This document shows, one piece after another, positions 21,780 through 24,840 of a stretch of DNA of 24,840 nt. Position 1 is the stretch's first letter. Every line of letters starts with the position of its first letter. The DNA lies in NCBI GenBank assembly GCA_002497295.1, contig DANO01000028.1:1-24840 (forward strand), written 5' to 3'. This stretch comes from Euryarchaeota archaeon UBA171. Lineage in GTDB: Archaea > Thermoplasmatota > Poseidoniia > Poseidoniales > Thalassarchaeaceae. The notes beneath the pieces are model-generated. The model saw nothing but the letters and a program-made list of their open reading frames with translations, made no database searches and was not told the origin of the DNA. The translations under genes and the position numbers were made by a program.

Positions 21780-22937
21780 TTAGGGGGCTCGGGTATGCCT
21801 TAGCATCTCTCTTCCGATAATCATCCTCTGAACCTGGCTACTACCTTCGTAAATCTGTAAAACCTTTGCACCTCGCATGAGTCTTGCAACGGGGTACTCC
21901 TCGGAATAACCGTACCCACCGAAAACCTGCACCGCGTCAGTGGTTATCTCCATGCAGGAGTCTGCTGCAAATCGCTTAGCATGTGCGGCGCTTTCGGTGT
22001 TTCTTATTCCATGGTCTGCTTCCCATGCAGACTTCCAGCAAAGCAGGCGGCTGGCCTCAATCTTCGTCTTCATATCTGCAAGCATGAATTGAATTGCCTG
22101 ATGCTCATGCAACTTCTTGCCGAATGATTCTCTCTCACTGGCATATTGCAAAGCATGTTCGTATGCTGCCCTTGATGTTCCAACTGCCTGGGCAGCTACT
22201 ACCGGCCTTGAGAAGTCGAAGGCCTTCATCGCATTCATCCAGCCTTGCCCTTCTACGCCCCCTACCAAATTCTCGATAGGCACTTGTACATCAGTGAATG
22301 TGATGCCTCGTGTGTCTGAAGCTCTTTGGCCCATGTTTGTCTCTTTCTTCCCCAATTCAACACCGTCCCATTTTGATTCGACTATGAAAGCGCTCATACC
22401 GCGATATCCCTTGGATCGATCAGTATATGCCAGGACGAAGAACCACTCTGCATATCCAGCTCCGGTAATCCACATCTTACTTCCGTTGAGAATATAATGA
22501 TCCCCCTTTAGTACAGCATTTGTCATGATTCCGGAAACATCACTACCCGCACCCGGTTCAGTCACACAGTATGCTGCAATTAGAGGCTCTTTAGCAAGCA
22601 TACCGAGGTACTTATGCTTCTGTTCCTCGGTACCTCCCGTGATGATCGGAGCTGCGGTTAGACCATTGGAATACTGGGCAGTTCCGAATCCCGGATCTCC
22701 CCATGACATTTCTTCCGAAACAATGGCTTCCTCCAGAATTCCCATCCCTGCACCGCCGTACTCTTCAGGAATATGCAGGTTTGTAAGTCCAAGAGAATGT
22801 GCCTCAGCAATAGTATCTAGAGGGAATTCTCCTTCTAGATCCCATTTCTCTGCACAAGGCCTGACATTATCTCTGGCAAAGTCACGAGCGAGTTCCCGAA
22901 GCATCTCTTGCTCTTCTGACAATTCAAATCCGATCAT
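21780..22937 (-). CDS. Acyl-CoA dehydrogenase
   Basis: A 385-residue FAD enzyme that introduces a trans-2,3 double bond into acyl-CoA and passes electrons to electron-transfer flavoprotein; used in fatty-acid or branched-chain amino acid breakdown. The N-terminal helical domain, the FAD/substrate segment YCVTEPGAGSDVSG, the W-I-T-G-A segment (KMWITGAGYAEWFFV), the signature YASERESFGKKLHEHQAIQFMLADM, and FGGYGYSEEYPVARLMRGAKVLQIYEGSSQVQR are all present. The catalytic base is Glu364 in QIYEG. This resembles short- and medium-chain members; the chain-length preference is not clear. The ATG at 22937 is preferred to the GTG at 22955, which adds a Pro-rich stub. It is the first gene of the minus-strand run ending at 16648 and diverges from rtcB. 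Confidence 0.94.
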   Translation of the reverse strand: MIGFELSEEQEMLRELARDFARDNVRPCAEKWDLEGEFPLDTIAEAHSLGLTNLHIPEEYGGAGMGILEEAIVSEEMSWGDPGFGTAQYSNGLTAAPIITGGTEEQKHKYLGMLAKEPLIAAYCVTEPGAGSDVSGIMTNAVLKGDHYILNGSKMWITGAGYAEWFFVLAYTDRSKGYRGMSAFIVESKWDGVELGKKETNMGQRASDTRGITFTDVQVPIENLVGGVEGQGWMNAMKAFDFSRPVVAAQAVGTSRAAYEHALQYASERESFGKKLHEHQAIQFMLADMKTKIEASRLLCWKSAWEADHGIRNTESAAHAKRFAADSCMEITTDAVQVFGGYGYSEEYPVARLMRGAKVLQIYEGSSQVQRMIIGREMLRHTRAP

Positions 22938-23050
22938 GGCCGCGGGTTGGGGCACGAGGACTTAGTGATTCCCAGCGTTAGCCTCTAAACTCCTTATTCG
23001 ACAAGACCCATCAATACGAGTGTTCTTGTGTACGTCGTTGAGGAGTGGGC

Positions 23051-24523
23051 ATGGAGAATGGCTGGCGCGACCATATCGAACCAGCTGGGCCCGGCAGAGT
23101 CAGGATACGTCAGCATGGACGAATGCTTGCAGATGCCATGATGGTCGCAGAACCCAAGATGCTAGGAGAGGGGATTGATGATCGTTCGCCGCAGCAACTG
23201 GTGAATACTGCAGAAATTCCAGGCATAGTGGGAGAAGCTTGGGCAATGGCCGACTGGCATTATGGGTACGGCTTTCCTATCGGGGGGGTGGTTGCTACCT
23301 CGACCGAGTATGGCGAGCAGGGAGGAGGCATATCACCAGGCGGAGTTGGTTTCGACATCAATTGTGGAGTAAGATTACTTTCTACGGGAATTTCTCAACG
23401 TGGTACTGATATTAGTAAATTGGTAGATTTGCTTTCTAAGCATGTTCCAGCTGGCGTATCATCCAAGGGGGGTGTCCGTCTCAATTCTGCAGCTCTCGAT
23501 TCGATACTGTCTGGAGGTGCGGCGTCTGCTGCCGATATGGGACTTGGCCTTCAAGAAGATTTGATAGGGATAGAATCTGGAGGATTTATGGAAACTGAAG
23601 AGCGGGCAATAAGCGATAGAGCAAGGTCCAGGGGAGGTGCCTCGCTTGGCACCCTAGGATCAGGCAATCATTTCCTAGAGATCCAAGTTGTTGACAAAGT
23701 TGTGGACGTGAAATCTGCTGAGGCTTTCGGTATATATGAGGGCGATATAACGATCATGATACACTCTGGTTCGAGAGGTTTAGGGCATCAAGTTTGCTCG
23801 GATCATGTAAAGAAAATTGAATCAAACTATACCGAGAGAGACGGCAGATGGGTATCTGACCGTTGGGGTTTCGATATATCTGATAGACAGCTAGCCTGCG
23901 CACCGATATACAGCAAAGAAGGACAATCCTACATGGATTCGATGAGAGCTGCTGGTAATTTTGCATTCGCAAATCGTTCTGCTCTGACTCAGAGAGTAAG
24001 GGAGGTATTTCGAGAAGGTGTTGGAAGTGATGCCGATATTGGCGTGACGTACGATGTAAGTCACAATATAGCCAAGATTGAAGATCACGTAATTCATGGA
24101 AAAAATTGTACCTGTGCAGTCCACAGGAAAGGTGCTACGAGAGCATTCTCGGGCGATCATCCGGAGATGACAGGTAAATTCGAAAATGTGGGGCAGCCAG
24201 TTCTTGTTCCAGGAGACATGGGGCGCGCTTCATGGGTTCTTGCCGGCCCCAAGAGCGGCGGCAACGATGCATTCTCTTCTTCTTGTCACGGTGCTGGCAG
24301 AAGATTGTCAAGAACGGCTGCCAGGAAAACAATCGATTCTGAACTACTCATTAAGAGACTTGAAGAACAAGGTATCGAAGTAAGATCGAAAACAAGGTCT
24401 CTGATCTCTGAAGAGGCCCCTGAAGCCTACAAAAATGTAGATGATGTAGTCAGATTGACCGAAGATGCTGGCCTAGCGAGGCCGGTTGCAAGGCTTAGAC
24501 CACTTGGCGTCATTAAGGGATGA
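23051..24523 (+). CDS. rtcB: RNA-splicing ligase RtcB
   Basis: A 490-residue GTP- and Mn(II)-dependent ligase that joins 2',3'-cyclic phosphate and 5'-OH ends, needed to close tRNA exons after intron removal. Metal ligands and active site match the archaeal enzyme: C105 (GFDINCGVRLL), H207 (GSGNHFLE), H238 (MIHSGSRGLGHQV), H338 (YDVSHNIAK) and the guanylylated H413 in SSCHGAGRRLSR. There is no intein. The motif MADWHYGYGFPIGGV near the N-terminus is also typical. The ATG at 23051 has GAGGAG at 23040-23045, a near-ideal Shine-Dalgarno sequence at 5 bases, which excludes the GTG at 23045. No archease gene is adjacent. The TGA directly abuts the stop of the convergent gene at 24524. Confidence 0.96.
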   Translation: MENGWRDHIEPAGPGRVRIRQHGRMLADAMMVAEPKMLGEGIDDRSPQQLVNTAEIPGIVGEAWAMADWHYGYGFPIGGVVATSTEYGEQGGGISPGGVGFDINCGVRLLSTGISQRGTDISKLVDLLSKHVPAGVSSKGGVRLNSAALDSILSGGAASAADMGLGLQEDLIGIESGGFMETEERAISDRARSRGGASLGTLGSGNHFLEIQVVDKVVDVKSAEAFGIYEGDITIMIHSGSRGLGHQVCSDHVKKIESNYTERDGRWVSDRWGFDISDRQLACAPIYSKEGQSYMDSMRAAGNFAFANRSALTQRVREVFREGVGSDADIGVTYDVSHNIAKIEDHVIHGKNCTCAVHRKGATRAFSGDHPEMTGKFENVGQPVLVPGDMGRASWVLAGPKSGGNDAFSSSCHGAGRRLSRTAARKTIDSELLIKRLEEQGIEVRSKTRSLISEEAPEAYKNVDDVVRLTEDAGLARPVARLRPLGVIKG

Positions 24524-24840
24524 TTACTTCTCACGATACTCGATTCTGAGAACCTCTTGATCATCGATTACGGTGTCTTCGTAAGAATACACTCTTTCAC
24601 CATCAAGTGTCACGATAATTTCATGGTCTTCATCAACCACATAGTCTAGTATCTGATTCTCATTGAACGTCTCGCCCCACACAATGAAGAATGACTCGAT
24701 TGGGACGTTGTATTTCTTATCCATCTCAACATGAATTTTACCTGTTGAGTCGTGTGTGTGCACGCCTCTCATCGAGCAACCGTCTTGATTGATGCCCGTA
24801 TTGGCGGGAATGCTGATCTGTTGCTCATTGATGACTATCT
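24524..24840 (-). CDS. HTHD-motif protein, C-terminal part (start beyond the window)
   Basis: The frame is open from the stop at 24524 to the right edge, so the N-terminus is missing; an internal ATG at 24772 is probably not the start, since upstream residues belong to the same domain. The visible 105 residues run INEQQISIPANTGINQDGCS, then RGVHTHDSTGKIHVEM, SFFIVWGETFNENQILDY, an acidic beta stretch, and VTLDGERVYSYEDTVIDDQE. From memory, the H-T-H-D-x-[ST]-G-x-[IL]-H core followed by FFxxWG recurs in exported or membrane-anchored proteins of archaea and bacteria whose biochemical role is not established. The His, Asp and Cys residues could bind a metal, but this is inference. It is convergent with rtcB and abuts it with no gap. 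Confidence 0.7.
   Translation of the reverse strand, partial: IVINEQQISIPANTGINQDGCSMRGVHTHDSTGKIHVEMDKKYNVPIESFFIVWGETFNENQILDYVVDEDHEIIVTLDGERVYSYEDTVIDDQEVLRIEYREK

Overview
This window is archaeal chromosome. Direct markers are the RNA polymerase subunit Rpo11, elongation factor aEF1B with the small zinc-ribbon gene that usually precedes it, the archaeal form of alanyl-tRNA synthetase, RtcB, and TATA-like boxes placed about 25 bases before predicted leaderless or short-leader starts. The mix of these with thrombospondin-3-type surface proteins, MMPL-type RND proteins, a bacterial-type GMP reductase and bacterial-type GTP cyclohydrolase II suggests a marine Thermoplasmatota lineage of the Marine Group II/III (Poseidoniia-like) kind. 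That placement is an inference from gene content, not a phylogeny.

Layout. 1-1626 (-): the N-terminal part of an exported surface protein that runs off the left edge. 1727-1802 (+): tRNA-His with encoded G-1 and CCA. 1805-8285 (-): a compact series reading RND transporter, HEAT-repeat protein, small basic protein, DEAD-box helicase, TusA-like protein, GTP cyclohydrolase II. 8392-10062 (+): rpo11 and truD. 10065-10515 (-): zinc-ribbon protein and aEF1B. 10625-11077 (+): a cupin. 11174-11773 (-): an aquaporin-like membrane protein whose two NPA boxes are both altered. 12003-13055 (+): GMP reductase. 13056-16566 (-): a small unrecognised protein and a 1009-residue calcium-repeat surface protein with an embedded lipoyl/HlyD-like hybrid domain. 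16648-22937 (-): a tightly coupled run of acyl-CoA dehydrogenase, alaS, class I aminotransferase and an unrecognised two-repeat protein. 23051-24523 (+): rtcB. 24524 to the right edge (-): the C-terminal part of a small protein, probably exported.

The region is dominated by information processing (tRNA-His, Rpo11, TruD, aEF1B, AlaRS, RtcB, an RNA helicase), with cofactor and purine metabolism (RibA, TusA, GuaC), amino acid and acyl-CoA metabolism, and cell-surface proteins. It is very compact: several genes overlap by 1-4 bases, and three of the convergent protein-gene pairs have stop codons 0-2 bases apart. No stretch above 300 bases lacks a gene; the longest gap is 11774-12002, a divergent promoter region. 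I see no rRNA, CRISPR array, insertion sequence or prophage. No multi-gene cassette looks like a new defence or mobile system. The most novel items are single proteins: the aquaporin-like protein and the hybrid-domain surface protein.
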